Shown here piece after piece: positions 47,101 to 58,673 of a stretch of DNA of 64,000 nucleotides (its first letter is position 1; every line of letters starts with the position of its first letter). The notes beneath the pieces were generated by a model, which ran no database searches, was not told the DNA's origin, and worked only from the letters and a program-made list of their open reading frames with translations. This DNA is from Pratylenchus scribneri. Taxonomy: Eukaryota; Nematoda; Chromadorea; Rhabditida; Pratylenchidae. Location: the NCBI GenBank assembly GCA_030063045.1, contig JAQSEB010000004.1, forward strand, positions 62,001 to 126,000. The letters run 5' to 3'. The position numbers were made by a program, and so were the translations under genes.

Positions 47101-48875
47101 TCCTCTCACATCAATTCAATTCATCTAAGCCAAAATAGTAGCCAATAATTTAGGACAAATTGCAGCTGACTTCCTCTCATCCCAGTCCCAGTATTCCCCA
47201 CAATTTCCTTCCCTGAATAAAACTCTCGAACCAAAGGGTAAATTTAAGGGTTTCCGGAGTGTTTTGACCCCTGTTTAGCATTGAGGGCATACCACATTTT
47301 TTTGATTAAATTCCCAGAGGCTTTTTTTTGTCTTACATTCGACGCCATTGCCCAAGTCCAAGCCAAAATTACACCAACAATTTCAACCTCTTAAATTTGT
47401 TCCCCTCTAATATTTACTCTTGCTCCCTTTCCACATTTCCAAGTTGGTCGGCAAACTGGCCGGAAGGCATGTGGCCAAAGAAATGTCGAGAGAGGGGAAG
47501 GAAGCCTTGGTTTGGTGCTTTGGTCCTTTCCCGGCCAAAAATATTGAATTACAACAAGGCAAAAAAAACCTGGATGAGAAGTCGACTTATTTAGTCGCAA
47601 AGCTTTTCTGTGACATTTGGGCAACTTTGGATTTGGCCTAACGAGGGATGAAGCCATCTCACCGCCCCATTCCATTTCATTAATTTTGGCTTTGCGTGAT
47701 GAATCTTCTTATAATTATTTTGGTGCAAATAAAACAGGCGGAATTATTTTGGGGCAAACAAAACAGGCGGAATTATTTTGGGGCAAATAAAACAGGCGGA
47801 ATTATTTTGGGGCAAATAAAACAGGCGGAATTATTTTGGGGCAAATAAAACAGGCGGAATTATTTTGGGGCAAATAAAACAGGCGGAATTATTTTGGGGC
47901 AAATAAAACAGGCGGAATTATTTTGGGGCAAATAAAACAGGCGGAATTATTTTGGGGCAAATAAAACAGGCGGAATTATTTTGGGGCAAATAAAACAGGC
48001 GGAATTATTTTGGGGCAAATAAAACAGGCGGAATTATTTTAGAGCAAATAAAACAGGCGGAATTATTTTGGGGCAAATAAAACAGGCGGAATTATTTTGG
48101 GGCAAATAAAACAGGCGGAATTATTTTGGTGCAAATAAAACAGGCGGAATTATTTTGGGCTGTCCATCTTCCGCTTAATTAATATTTGCACATTTATAAT
48201 CATAACAACTACATTCAATCTCAACCTTTTTTGATGATCTTTGTATCAATGAATATTTTTATCCTCATTCTCTGTTTATTGCCCCAGGTCATATCAAATT
48301 CTCGCAATTGGTCCATTTCCACCATTCTTTCCCTTGAATCCTTCACTTCTACAGTATTTAGTCAAAAATGGGAATAATAAAAAAAATTCGACAATCCTCA
48401 TGAATGGGCAAAATAATTTACAGGCCATCTGCCAATTTGCTCCCAAACTGATGGATGTTGCCCTCGTCCAGATGGAACATTGTGCCGTCAATCCACCGTC
48501 AACCATTCCATTCGATCCTCATTTTCCACCACTGCCACTTTTGGTGGACCATTGGGTCGGGCCGAAAGCAACAAGATTGCCAATGCCGCCCTTCCCCTTT
48601 GGCGTCGTCATCTTCGTTCGCGCGCATTTCGCGCAACACTTTTTGTCATTTTGGCCCATGTTCTTCTTTGGTCCCCCTATAATGTGTATGCCCTGATGAA
48701 ACACATCAATGAGAGGATGTATGAACGGATGAGTGAACAGGCAAATGTGCTGAAGGATTTACAATTTTTGATTGTACTCATAAATCCATTCCTCTATGGA
48801 TTTGGACGACGGGTGCAAGGAAAGGAACGAACGGGGCCAGGAGGGGTGGAACAGCAAAGGACGGGCGGACTTTAA
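44195..48875 (+). CDS. GnRH/AKH-receptor-like GPCR 1 with a very long third loop
   Basis: Nine exons: 44195-44470, 44513-44758, 44814-44948, 45001-45138, 45540-45647, 45691-45952, 46330-46631, 46754-46982, 48424-48875; 715 residues. Rhodopsin-class 7TM protein: N-glycosylation-type acidic N-terminus, TM2 LNLNISDLLILLIHATGK, TM3 CRLFNFLSMFTLYLSSN with the DRL box, TM4 LAWSFSILFSLPQLFVW, extracellular WVQCTDIW Cys, TM5 YGPLIVLIFCYALI, TM6 VILAHVLLWSPYNVYA, TM7 LINPFLYGFG. The WSFSILFSLPQ/W.QCTDIW wording resembles nematode GnRH/AKH-like receptors (gnrr group). Loop 3 spans roughly residues 300-605 and includes a Cys-rich patch (CSQTDGCCPRPDGTLC). Intron 1 is GC-AG. Intron 8 (1.4 kb) holds a minisatellite. 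Peptide ligand unknown. Confidence 0.85.
45181..45523. repeat. Intronic repeat copy 1 (CCTAATCTAGGG family)
   Basis: Ordered words TCCTAATCTAGGG, GGCTCTCGC, CTTCGCCGGA, GGGATAGGG, GGGGCAATATTTGATTGATG, ATAGGAAAGGCCC, GGCATTATTGGC. Makes up most of GPCR1 intron 4. Confidence 0.8.
45960..46300. repeat. Intronic repeat copy 2
   Basis: Same order of words as at 45181, making up nearly all of GPCR1 intron 6 (45953-46329). Confidence 0.8.
47718..48156. repeat. 29-bp minisatellite in GPCR1 intron
   Basis: About 15 nearly identical units AAATAAAACAGGCGGAATT-ATTTTGGGGC. Located in intron 8. Confidence 0.95.
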
Positions 48876-51800
48876 AAATGGCCGGAAATTAATGAAAAAA
48901 AAATGAACTTCTTTACTGCCAATTTTCTTTTGCTCAATTTCCTCCGGCTTAATTATTTTGTCCCAAATTTTTTTTATTTAATTTCCCCCAATTCTTCCTT
49001 TTCCCCATTTTTTCCATCTTCCATTTTATGGCCATTTTTGCACATATAAAAGATAAAACGATAAAAGTGAATAAAAACAATTTTATTACCGATCAAGCAA
49101 AACAGAGTTCATTCCTCCCTATCTGAATTGGGCAAATCCACTTACTTCATTTTATGATTTTTTTTTGTTGTTTTCAACCGGATTCCCTTCCCACTCCAAT
49201 TTTTGCTTCAATTTTTCCTATTATTCAGCCAAAAATGGAAACAAATGTTTCTATTCCGAAAAACCAAAATGTCAACTTTTTCATTAAAATTATCCCGCAT
49301 TCAAAATACCTATTTAGACCCCAACCCCAATTCATTTTACTCCATTTTGGCATCATTCTCACGGCATCAAAATTAGTGTATTTTCCAAAACAAAAAACAA
49401 TTCATTTTTAGTCCATCCATGTCTAATCGTTCATTATGAGCCAACCACTTTTAGTCAAGAATATATTCCAACATTTTCCATCCAAAACACAAAAAAGTCG
49501 GAATATTTGCTCAAATATCCTTCCTTAGCCATTCCCACGAGCCTTTCCCCCCCACCCAATATATTTTATTTTCCAAATGCCAACCAAAAAAAAACTTTTC
49601 CAGCCATTTTGCCTAAGGCCAATTTTATTACTCTCGAATGATGATTTTGGCTGGGGCAATGTCAATGCGAGAATGTATGGACTCCTTCATCTTGCCGCCT
49701 TTATTTATTAATGCCAATCTTTGGCCAAACCAAAGGTCAAAAGAAAAGTCTGGCGCAACCAAAAAATTGTCAAAAATATATTCCAGCAGTGCTTTAATGA
49801 ATCCATTAACCCCCTTTATTGCCATTTTGGGGATTGGATTGAATTCACTTGGGAACAAACAAATTTATAATTTCTTCAACAATACAATCCTTTTTTGCCA
49901 TATGGCCAAATACCAAAAAAAACTTGGGGCAAAGGCCGTACTCAATCCCATTCATCCAATATTATTATTGTTGCAATCCCCCCCCCCCCCCCCCCCACTC
50001 ATTTTACGCTTATTTTATTAGGACATTCTTCACTTTCATTCCTTGGCCTCATCAAATATTCCTTTCGCTTGCCCGCCATTCGCATATCCATTTCCCCTTT
50101 ATTCTGCTAATTCCCTTGCCCTTGCTTTCCATTTCGGTACAATTTTTGTGTCCTACACTTTTTGTAAGATTTTCTTAAATTTTTGTGACATTTTCAGCCA
50201 ATATTCAACAATGTACAATTTTCGAGAATATTCCACCTCTTTTTTCCAAAATGTTGACTATAACCCAATACCCAAATAAAATACAAATTAATACATTTTA
50301 TTGGCCAATTCCAAGAAATTATCAGCAAAAGGCAATATTCCCAAGTACATTAAATCAAATTCGAAAAATCACTCATTCTCAGGCATCTATGTTACTTTTT
50401 TGATCATTTTTTCCGGGCATTATCACATGCAATTTTGCGCAATTCCCTTTTTTCCATTTCCGGATTTAAGTTTTGACAGTTTAATCCATCCATCTGTACC
50501 AAAGAATTCCAATGATCAAAGCCATCCCAATTTAGTCCCAACAAGTTTAATTTTTTACATTTTAAACAAATTTTGAATTCAATGGCCATTAGCTTTCATC
50601 TAATCCCCTTCAATCCATCCATCACACATTTTTAATGCCAAATTTACCATTTTCAATTTTGCACATTTTTCTCAATTTTCTTTGATGCACACTGTGGAGG
50701 ATATAAGAGAAAATCCTGTAAAACAGCACTTCAGCCATTTTTGCAAATCTCCAACAAAATCAATTTTTCCAATCAATGAAGGGAAATGGATGATCTTCCA
50801 AAGGCCAAAAATTATGGCCAATGAAATCAGCTGAATAAAAAATGGGAATAAAGATTGACCATTTTTGGCCAAAGAGGATTGGCTTTATGGCTTGGTCGAG
50901 ACGAAAAGGATTTTATGGGGCTGTGGGATTGACTCCACAGCTTCAATTCAAATTCAAAAACATCAATCAAATATAAAATCATATTTTCAAGCATTCCCTT
51001 CAAATGCAAATTTTTGCAAAATTAAAATTTAAAAATTTATCCATCTATTCCATATAATATAATATATAATGGTTAATGGCTAATTTCCGCACATTTTTAT
51101 TCATTTTCGTCAAATTGCGCACAAAAGTGCACAGACGCCCTAAAATGCATTCCATCCGGCTAGACCCATCAATCCCCTCTGTCCCCTCTCTTTTGAGAGT
51201 TTTTCCTCTCATAATTTTCTAAATATTTTTGTTGCGTCATTAAGCCATTATGCCTTCATTTTGCTTGGCTTCATTTTGGCTACATTGGCACGGATTATGG
51301 AATTTAAAATGTAAATTTTGGCCAGCAAAAAAGTGGCCAAATACTCTCATCGCCTTTTCGATCGCCAATTATTAATATCATTTTCTTCCCATTTTTATTC
51401 CATATTTATTGCATAAAAAATGCAAAATTTCCCATTCCTTCCAGCCGTCGATTTGCTGGATGACCCTGGGATCGGCACTTTTAAATTTGTCCCATCTCAG
51501 TCAAGACTATTGGGAACTTCTTCCTTGCTTTTTCCCATTTTCCATCCTTCTCCATTTCCTTCCTTTAGATTCCGCCGCCATTTCGTCTCCTCATTCCTCC
51601 CATCATCCCCCAAGGGGAAAATCTGTACCAAGAAGCAAATCCTTTTCCTCTTCATTTTGCTTACTTTCTTAATTTTCCCATCCCCACCAAAATTGCCCTT
51701 CAACAAAAATTGGCCAAATAAGCGCAATTCTCCTCTGCTGTGTTCTTCGAATCCCTCAAAATTTTCTCATCGCCTTTCCATTTTCTCATTTATTGGAATT

Positions 51801-52069
51801 ATATTTATGTTTGGTTGGTCAATAATATTGTCTTTTGGCCATAACTAGACTTGTGATTATGCCTTACTTAGGGTTGGTTCATTTTCGTGTTTCGTCTGTG
51901 CCTTCCATTTTCCCATTGTCCTCTTTCCCTTTGTGTCTAATGCATTTCCGGGCCAAAACAACAAAAATGTCCAGACAATCCATCCAATTTTTGTTAACTC
52001 CCCCACTTTGTGTCCATTTTCATTCTCAAAAAAATGTTGACCCGCGTTTTCCAGCATTTTTTGGCCAAA
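48876..52069. other. 3.2-kb region between the two GPCR genes
   Basis: AT-rich with a C19 tract at 49978-49996; open frames are short and without motifs. No gene supported. Confidence 0.5.
49978..49996. repeat. 19-base C homopolymer
   Basis: Uninterrupted C run between the GPCR genes. Confidence 0.9.
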
Positions 52070-54635
52070 ATGGCAAATACAAATTCAACAATTCCTACAC
52101 TAATCAATCAAAATGATGGCCAACCCGATTTAATTTGGATTTCCGCGGAACGTGAATTGGTCGATTTCATCGAAATTGCCTCACTTTGCCTGATTATTGC
52201 CTTCGGCACCATTCTCAATTCCATCGCATTTGCCAGACTTATTCGCTATTCTCGGTAAATTTACATATCGGTATTATGGCAATTACTGGATATGGAGCGA
52301 TCTAATGTTGTTAGTGGTAAAATACTGGATTATTTATATTGCATTTTATTAGATATAAAATTGGCTACAAAATAATAATATCAAAAGCACTGACCAATGT
52401 TAGATATTTCCCAAATTAAAAATCATTGATTTAATTAAAATTGTATTTCAGGCCATTTTATGGTCATTCATAACTTATAAATAAATAATTAATATATAGC
52501 CAATAATTTTGATATCATTTATTAGAAAATTTTATTCCCTATTAAATGCCAATATAAATTAATCCAACAAATTTACCGCCGTCAACACTAAACTGTACCA
52601 TCTTCAATTATCTTACAGTCATCGATATTCCTCATTAATATCCGGATATCCAATTCCATTTTCAGCACTCCTTGCCCAGGCAATGCCAAATCCCTGTTGA
52701 CTGGCCCACTCTACATGAATTCATTCACTCTCCTCAAATTCAATTTGGCCATCACCGATTTTGCCATTCTTCTTGTCCACGCATTCGGCAAAGTCATTTG
52801 GCTTCTCTCCTATCGATGGCTGTTCGGCGATGTCGGTTGCCGTGTTTATCAATTCCTTTCCGCCTTCACCTATTATTCAAATTCAAATGTGGTTGTGGCC
52901 ATTGGATTGGATCGATTGAAGGTTGGCTGGCCCAATTAATCAATAATCAATCAATAATCCCATCCCATCAAAGGTGGTCTATTCAAGCAGAGTTCAAGGA
53001 ACGGTTTCATCGATTCGTCGAGTTCGCCTCTTTTTGGCCATTGCCTGGGCCCTTGCCTTCATTTGTGCCCTTCCTCAGCTGTTCTTTTGGACCAGCTATG
53101 AGCTGAAGGCAGACTGGGCCCAATGCACAACAATTTGGCAAATTGCCGAACATTTACGGGTCAATATGCCCTCCGGCGCCGCTGTCCCCCGCCATTGGTC
53201 CGCCAGTCCCCAAATCCAACTCTACTATGAATTACTTCATCAAGCCGCCGTTTTTGTCATTCCATTCATTTCCCTTTTTGCCTCCTATTTGCTCATTGTC
53301 CTCCGTGTCCTTCGATACACTCTTCAACCGAATTGGGCATCAAATAATTATAATTCATATTCCTCGCTTATTGGACCCGAAAATTGGAGTGCCGATGATT
53401 CGGGAAGGAAATCGGCCCGAGGCTCGTTGAAATTGGGTTGGAAATTGAAGGGAATTGGCGGAAGGTAATCCAACAAATTACTTTAAAAAACCTTAATCTT
53501 TATTTTTAGTTGTTTTCTTCAAAAATTGAATATAATCTCTGCCCAACAAAAAGACAATAATTTGGGTCGAACATCGCCCGATCGGCTGGCAGTGCCAACC
53601 GAAGTTCAAGTGCGCCTTTATGCCGCACCACCACCTTCGCCGAATTCACCGAATGTCAAAAATAATACACAATATCCATTTTCGGAAAGCAGTCAAAGTT
53701 TGCATGAACATTTCCAACAGTCGAGGAAGGGTTCAGATGTGTTATTGGTGTCCAACAGACAATATCATCCAAGAAAATTGAGTGCCGAAATATCCGAGTA
53801 AGTCACTACTATTGGTCCTAATCTAGGGTTAAAGTTATTTGGTGCGAAAACTGTGCCTAGGCTCTCGCTCCGGATCTTCGCCGGATGTCTAATTCCCAAT
53901 TGCCCAATGAATGGGATAGAAATTAGAAGCGAATCAAAATTATTTCTTATTAATTGTGTGGAAAATTTAATAATAATGTGAAGGGTAAAAACATAAGAAG
54001 AGAAAAAAAAGATGGGTTTAAAAAGGCAGATTGGGGCAATATTTGATTGATAGAGTGACGGGTGGCAAAAGTGGGGGTACAGTAGGATGAATAGGAAAGG
54101 CCCTTTTAGGCATTATTGGAATTGACAAACAATCACCAAAATGGAATCCAATTTTCATTGTAATTTTCAGCAATGGAAAACGAATTACTCACAATATCCA
54201 ACCAAAACGTTGTTCCCTGAATGTGTTGCCATCGATGGATGAACGAATTAGAAGCCACCATTACGACCAAAATGGCACCCAAACACATCCTCTAGGCTAT
54301 GGCAGCAGCACAAAACATCGACATTCCGTCGGGAAACCATCGTTGGGTTCAGCCGGAGCCCATTCCCCAATTTGGAGGCGACAACTTCGTTCCAAAGTTT
54401 TTGTGCGTGCTTTGCTCATTGTGGCCGCACATTGTGCCTTTTGGCTTCCTTATAATTGTGAGCCAATTCCTTAAATAAATTTATTGTTTTTTAAATATTT
54501 TCAGTGCTCAATTTGCTTCGTTTCGCCGATGAATCTTTGTATTCATGGTTGGTGGAGAAGGGGGCACTTTTGGTGGAGGATTTGATTGTAATGAATGCAA
54601 TGATAAATCCAATTTTATATGGATATGGACGATAA
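52070..54635 (+). CDS. GnRH/AKH-receptor-like GPCR 2, paralogue of GPCR 1
   Basis: Six exons: 52070-52254, 52666-52921, 52974-53464, 53510-53797, 54171-54457, 54505-54635; 545 residues. TM1 IASLCLIIAFGTILNSIAFA, TM2 KFNLAITDFAILLVHAFGK, TM3 CRVYQFLSAFTYYSNSNV with DRL, TM4 LFLAIAWALAFICALPQLFF, extracellular WAQCTTIW, TM5 FVIPFISLFASYLLIVL, TM6 RALLIVAAHCAFWLPYN, TM7 MINPILYGYGR ending at the stop, so there is no cytoplasmic tail. Absence of a tail recalls mammalian type I GnRH receptors, but loop 3 here is about 215 residues. Same strand, same motif set and comparable intron positions as GPCR1 indicate an old tandem duplication. Intron 4 is mostly the repeat also found in two GPCR1 introns. 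Confidence 0.87.
53811..54113. repeat. Intronic repeat copy 3
   Basis: Same ordered words as 45181 and 45960 (TCCTAATCTAGGG, GGCTCTCGCTCCGGATCTTC, GGGGCAATATTTGATTGAT, AGGATGAATAGGAAAGGCCC). Fills most of GPCR2 intron 4. Confidence 0.8.
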
Positions 54636-54886
54636 TAAAACATTCACATTTATTTATTTATTTTATTTATTTATTTGTAAATATTTGTTGTTCTTATAAA
54701 ACGATGAATAAAGAAATGAACATAAACAACACAAATAATAATAATAATTGGCCATTTATTTGTGTGAATAAAAGCAAACATAGATCCAAAAATAGTATCA
54801 ATATCTATCCATCTAGTCCCATGGATGGTGGGTCATTTCTTCCCACCAACTAATTTCCGTATCCCCTCCTTCCCAATTCAATTTGG

Positions 54887-55480
54887 ATGCGCACATGTTG
54901 GAATATGCGCATCCGTTTGCTTCTCTCCCTTTTGGCCTGTTCCGCTTTTCTCCTCCAAATGTTCGTTTTTGCTGATTGGGTGGATGATGTGATCGAAGTA
55001 GGTGTTCAAGAATTTTTAGTTCAAAGCAGTTTCGGTTTGAGAAAATCGATGAAATTAAAAACAAAAAATTTGGAATTTTTGCTCAAAAACCGAAAATTTG
55101 AGAAACCGAAACTGATATTTTAAAAAAGAAAACCGGATTTTGTGAGAATCCCAGTTTAAAACCGACATTTAAGCTTTTTTAACTCTTTACCATAAATTTT
55201 TGGCCTTTTCCCTCATTTAGTCCCCTTATTTATTCAGATTGTGAACCAAAAAATGGCACCTTGGCATGCTTTATTGGATAAATACGATCGGGCATTGCAA
55301 ACAATGGAATCAGAGGAAAGGGAATTGAGTCGAATAAAACAGGCAAATTGCAGAGATTAAATAAAATATTATTGAAATTATTCACAGATAATCGAGAAAA
55401 AGATTGAAATGCATCAGAAAAAGTTGAAAAAATTGTTAATAAAAGTGCTTGGCAATACCACATTTGTGAGAGAGAAATAA
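54887..55480 (+). CDS. Small secreted helical protein, unknown
   Basis: Three exons proposed: 54887-54997, 55238-55342, 55388-55480; 102 residues. The N-terminus is a signal peptide (RLLLSLLACSAFLLQMFVFA, cleavage probably after the Ala), followed by DWVDDVIE, a helical section with TMESEERELSRIKQ and a very basic end (EKKIEMHQKKLKKLLIKVLG). No Cys in the mature part. A second in-frame Met at 54905 could be the start. Intron 2 starts with GC after CAG (55343) and ends TTCACAG, the fourth GC-AG intron in this window. I do not recognise the family; a short secreted protein in a possibly parasitic nematode could be an effector or a venom-like gland product, but nothing in the sequence shows this. 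Confidence 0.6.
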
Positions 55481-55782
55481 ATAATTAATACTTTAAAAAT
55501 TATCCAGGAATGCAAACTTCGATGAAAATATGCCCAAAAATGGAAGGAAATATTTTCTCCCTTTTTTTAATATTTTAATTTTTCAATGATAAAATTTTAT
55601 TATTTTTGCATATTTTTTCCTTCCTTAAATTCCATTTTTTAAATGAATTATTCATCCATTCTTTCAAAATATTTGGTGGGGCCGGGGGCCCCTCGAATTT
55701 ATCGTCTCATCCAATGGCCGGAATTTATAATTCATTTTTCCTTTTATTTTTTTGTGCAAATCACCCAACACTGTTGGCCATT

Positions 55783-55801
55783 CCCCCCCCCCCCCCCCCC
55801 C
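55783..55801. repeat. 19-base C homopolymer
   Basis: Third long C run, about 5.8 kb from the second. Confidence 0.9.
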
Positions 55802-56108
55802 TCCCTTTCCCTTCCCTCGAATTGGCCCTTTCATTTGGCCCATTTTTTTATTACACGAAATCAAAGTCCCCTTGCCCCTTCTCCCCCCACCCTCTTCCTC
55901 CAATCCAATCGCCCTTTTGGCCATTTTCATTCAGTGAATGTGAATCTTCATTCCATTTGGTTTGGACCGTTTTTTTGCTGCCGGCGCTGCTCTGCTCAAT
56001 CCACCCTTTTTTTGCTTTTGACCCCTTTTCTAATTTATATCCAATTCCGTCATTCCCTTTGGTTTTTCACATTCATTTGGCCAAAAATATAATTTTTACC
56101 CTATTAAA

Positions 56109-58673
56109 ATGAGCAATGGAAATTGGCGAATCACTGGGAATGAGAATGAAGGTAAATTTGGATGATTTCCCCCCATTTTCCCCCAATCATTCAATTCAAT
56201 TTCAAATTCATTTAAAGGGAATAATAATATGGCGAACAAAATGAATATGAACGGAACTGCCCCCTTCGGCATTAATAATATGGATTTGGCACGGGCAATT
56301 GTCGAAATTGAACAGGTCAGAACAAAATTGGGGTACTTATGGAATTTGTATCCGTTTTTGGGTTGACTGGAGAAAAGTGAAGGGTCAATCCTTTGGATAA
56401 TCAGGATTAGGGTTAGGGTCATAAGGGGTCAATCAGGGATAGGATATCATCACAGGTAACCCTAAATGACCTTAACCCTAATCCTAATGACCCAAAGGAG
56501 GGAAACTTCACTTTTTCCCTTCTCAAAAAAAAGCGGATATAAATTGGAGGAAAAATTGGTGAATAAAATTGAAATAAATTTAAATTAATTGTAATAGAAA
56601 TTGGAACGGACACTGAATTCCCGAATGGATGTTCTCCAAAGTCAAATGGCACAATTTGATCGCAAACTTTACTTCATCGAAATGAAATTGGACGCATTGA
56701 ATCAATTTTTCGGCACCGAAATGCCATCAAATGAATCTAATTCTCGAGGAGGACGGGCAAACAACCGAGGCAAAGGAGGGAATCATCGTTATAGGACGGT
56801 GAATAATTCGGCCAATAATTTGCAAATATTCGGAGGAGGAGGAGGAAATGGCCATGGACGATATGGTGGAGAAGGGGATGGGCCAAACAACAATGGATTT
56901 GAAGCAGCTGATTTGACTATGGAGGAAAGATTGATCAGGTAGATTGACATTTTTACCCGTATATTTTTTCTATTTATAATAAGTCCACTTTCCAGAAATC
57001 CCTTTCTAATAGTAGCCCCCATCCCATGGTAAATTTCTCTTAAAATTGACCTATTTTTGAGGGAAATTTAATTAAATGAAAATAATTTTTGTGTCATTTT
57101 ATAGCCTTAAATCTGTTTTTTAATTTATAATATAATTTATTCAATTTGACTCTTTTTCTCCTTGAGTTATGGCCCAAAAACAACAATCCTCGGCAATTTA
57201 TTCCAATTGTATTTCCATCATTTATGTAAAAGAAATTAAAGTCCCCCCTCAGTGATCCGTCTAGCGCAATGGTAGTATGACTGGGTTGGAAATTGAAAGG
57301 TGGGTCGGGTTCAATTCCTGACCGCGGATGGTGTTTTTTCTTGTGTAGAATAGGCAGTTTTTTTCAAAAAATCAGACTATGAAAACTATAAGCCCATTGG
57401 CTTCTAATAAAAAAATATGGTATATGAATTTTCTTTCCCATTTTAGTGAGGATTTTGTGCCGCCAGCACTTCGTTTTCTGTTCAATCAATTTAGCCCCCA
57501 AAATGAGGATGGGAACACAATTCGATCAACTTCCTCTCAACGAACAACTTCATTGACTACGGCGGCATTTTATGGTCAAAATAATGGAAATGGAGGCGGC
57601 GGACAACATCGCCGATTTACGGCCACATCCTCCGCCAATTTCTCGGCCCAAATTGCCGCCGCAGCAATTGGCTTTTCTAATGGACCAACATTCAATGGGA
57701 ATGAGGAAAATGGAAATGGAGGAGGGAAACGCCAGGGAAATGGGATGGAACAACGCAAATTGAGCAATGGAAATGGAGGAAATTGGCGTGAACAACAAAT
57801 GGATGGAGGATTTGGACAGGGGAGAAGGGGAGGAAATTCTATGATGAGAAATGGCCAAAATAATCATCATCATCAACAATGGTCACCATTATTTTTGCGG
57901 GCAATGGCCGAAACCAAGGGTCAAAAAGGTGGATATATTTATCGGTTTTTATTGTAAATAAATTCGGAAAAAAAAATTTGAATTCTTTTTCCATAGCTGA
58001 TTTTGATACGATGAGAAAGTTCTATTTTTGGGCTTAGAATTTTCTACCAAGTTTTGGGTTAAATTAATGTGAATTTGAGGGTGAAAATCTGTGCATAAAT
58101 AACCGATACCGTATAACCTCTTCTAATTCCCTGTGGGAATTATTTTTCAACCCCTAAATATTTGGTGGGGTTTAATTATACATTTTTTTAAGAAATCATA
58201 GCGGATTTTTATAGCTTTAGGAAATTAAGTAAATGTAATAAAAAATTTTTAGAATTCACCCTACCAAAAGCTTTGGGTCCTCAAAATCGAGGGTGGGAGT
58301 GAGAATTAATAGAAACAAAAGAAATTATACTTATACCAAAGGTGGCGGAAGTGGAGGAGGGCAAATTGCAACGGCAGCAAATCGGGCAGCAATAAAACAG
58401 AAACAAACATTGGGAAAGAATAACAATAAAATTGCGGAATGGACAACTCGCACACAGATGGGCAGTTATACGGTGAGCGAGGAGAGTGAAGAAGAAGGTG
58501 AAGTGGATGAGGAAATGGCAACCAAAACAGAAGAAATGGGACCCAAAACTAAAGAAGATGGAAATGAAATTGAGGAAGAGAAGAAATGTGAGGACGAAAA
58601 TGAAGACGAAAAAGTGGAGGACAAGGAGAAGAATGAAAATGAGCAGAAGGAGGAACAAATTATGAATGTGTAA
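56109..58673 (+). CDS. Low-complexity Asn/Gly-rich protein with acidic tail, unknown
   Basis: Exons 56109-56151, 56218-56315, 56598-56938 and 57447-57928 are supported by splice motifs and phase. The order is: short Asn-rich start (MSNGNWRITGNENEGNNNMA), a coiled coil (LARAIVEIEQKLERTLNSRM and following, KLYFIEMKLDALNQFFG), a Gly-rich region (FGGGGGNGHGRYGGEGDG), DFVPPALRFLFNQFSP, then long Asn/Gly stretches. A last exon is less certain. A clean frame from about 58302 to 58673 encodes GGGSGGGQIATAANRAAIK followed by a Glu/Lys-rich acidic end, but the best acceptor (58252) would lead to an early stop in another frame. Composition suggests an RNA-binding or granule scaffold protein; this is only a guess. 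Confidence 0.5.
56369..56525. mobile_element. Hairpin element with telomere-like interior, intron copy
   Basis: Inverted arms GAGAAAAGTGAAGGGTCAAT and its approximate inverse around TTAGGGTTAGGG and CCTTAACCCTAATCC words; related to 11908-12070. Lies in intron 2 of the Asn/Gly-rich gene. Confidence 0.5.
57256..57328 (+). other. tRNA-like sequence (probable tRNA pseudogene)
   Basis: A 73-nt stretch with an A-box TAGCGCAATGGTAG and a B-box GGTTCAATTCC whose T arm (TCGGG/CCTGA) pairs; the acceptor pairs only at its outer four to five positions and the anticodon arm is poor. It is in intron 3 of the Asn/Gly-rich gene, followed by a T-run. Confidence 0.45.

Noticed and set aside
47391..47675. Open frames within GPCR1 intron 8
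   Set aside because: No membrane or loop motif, phases do not fit the flanking exons, and the direct junction 46982 to 48424 keeps the frame.
49638..50589. Overlapping frames of 90-127 codons around the C19 tract
   Set aside because: Low-complexity, same region open in several frames, no recognisable domain.
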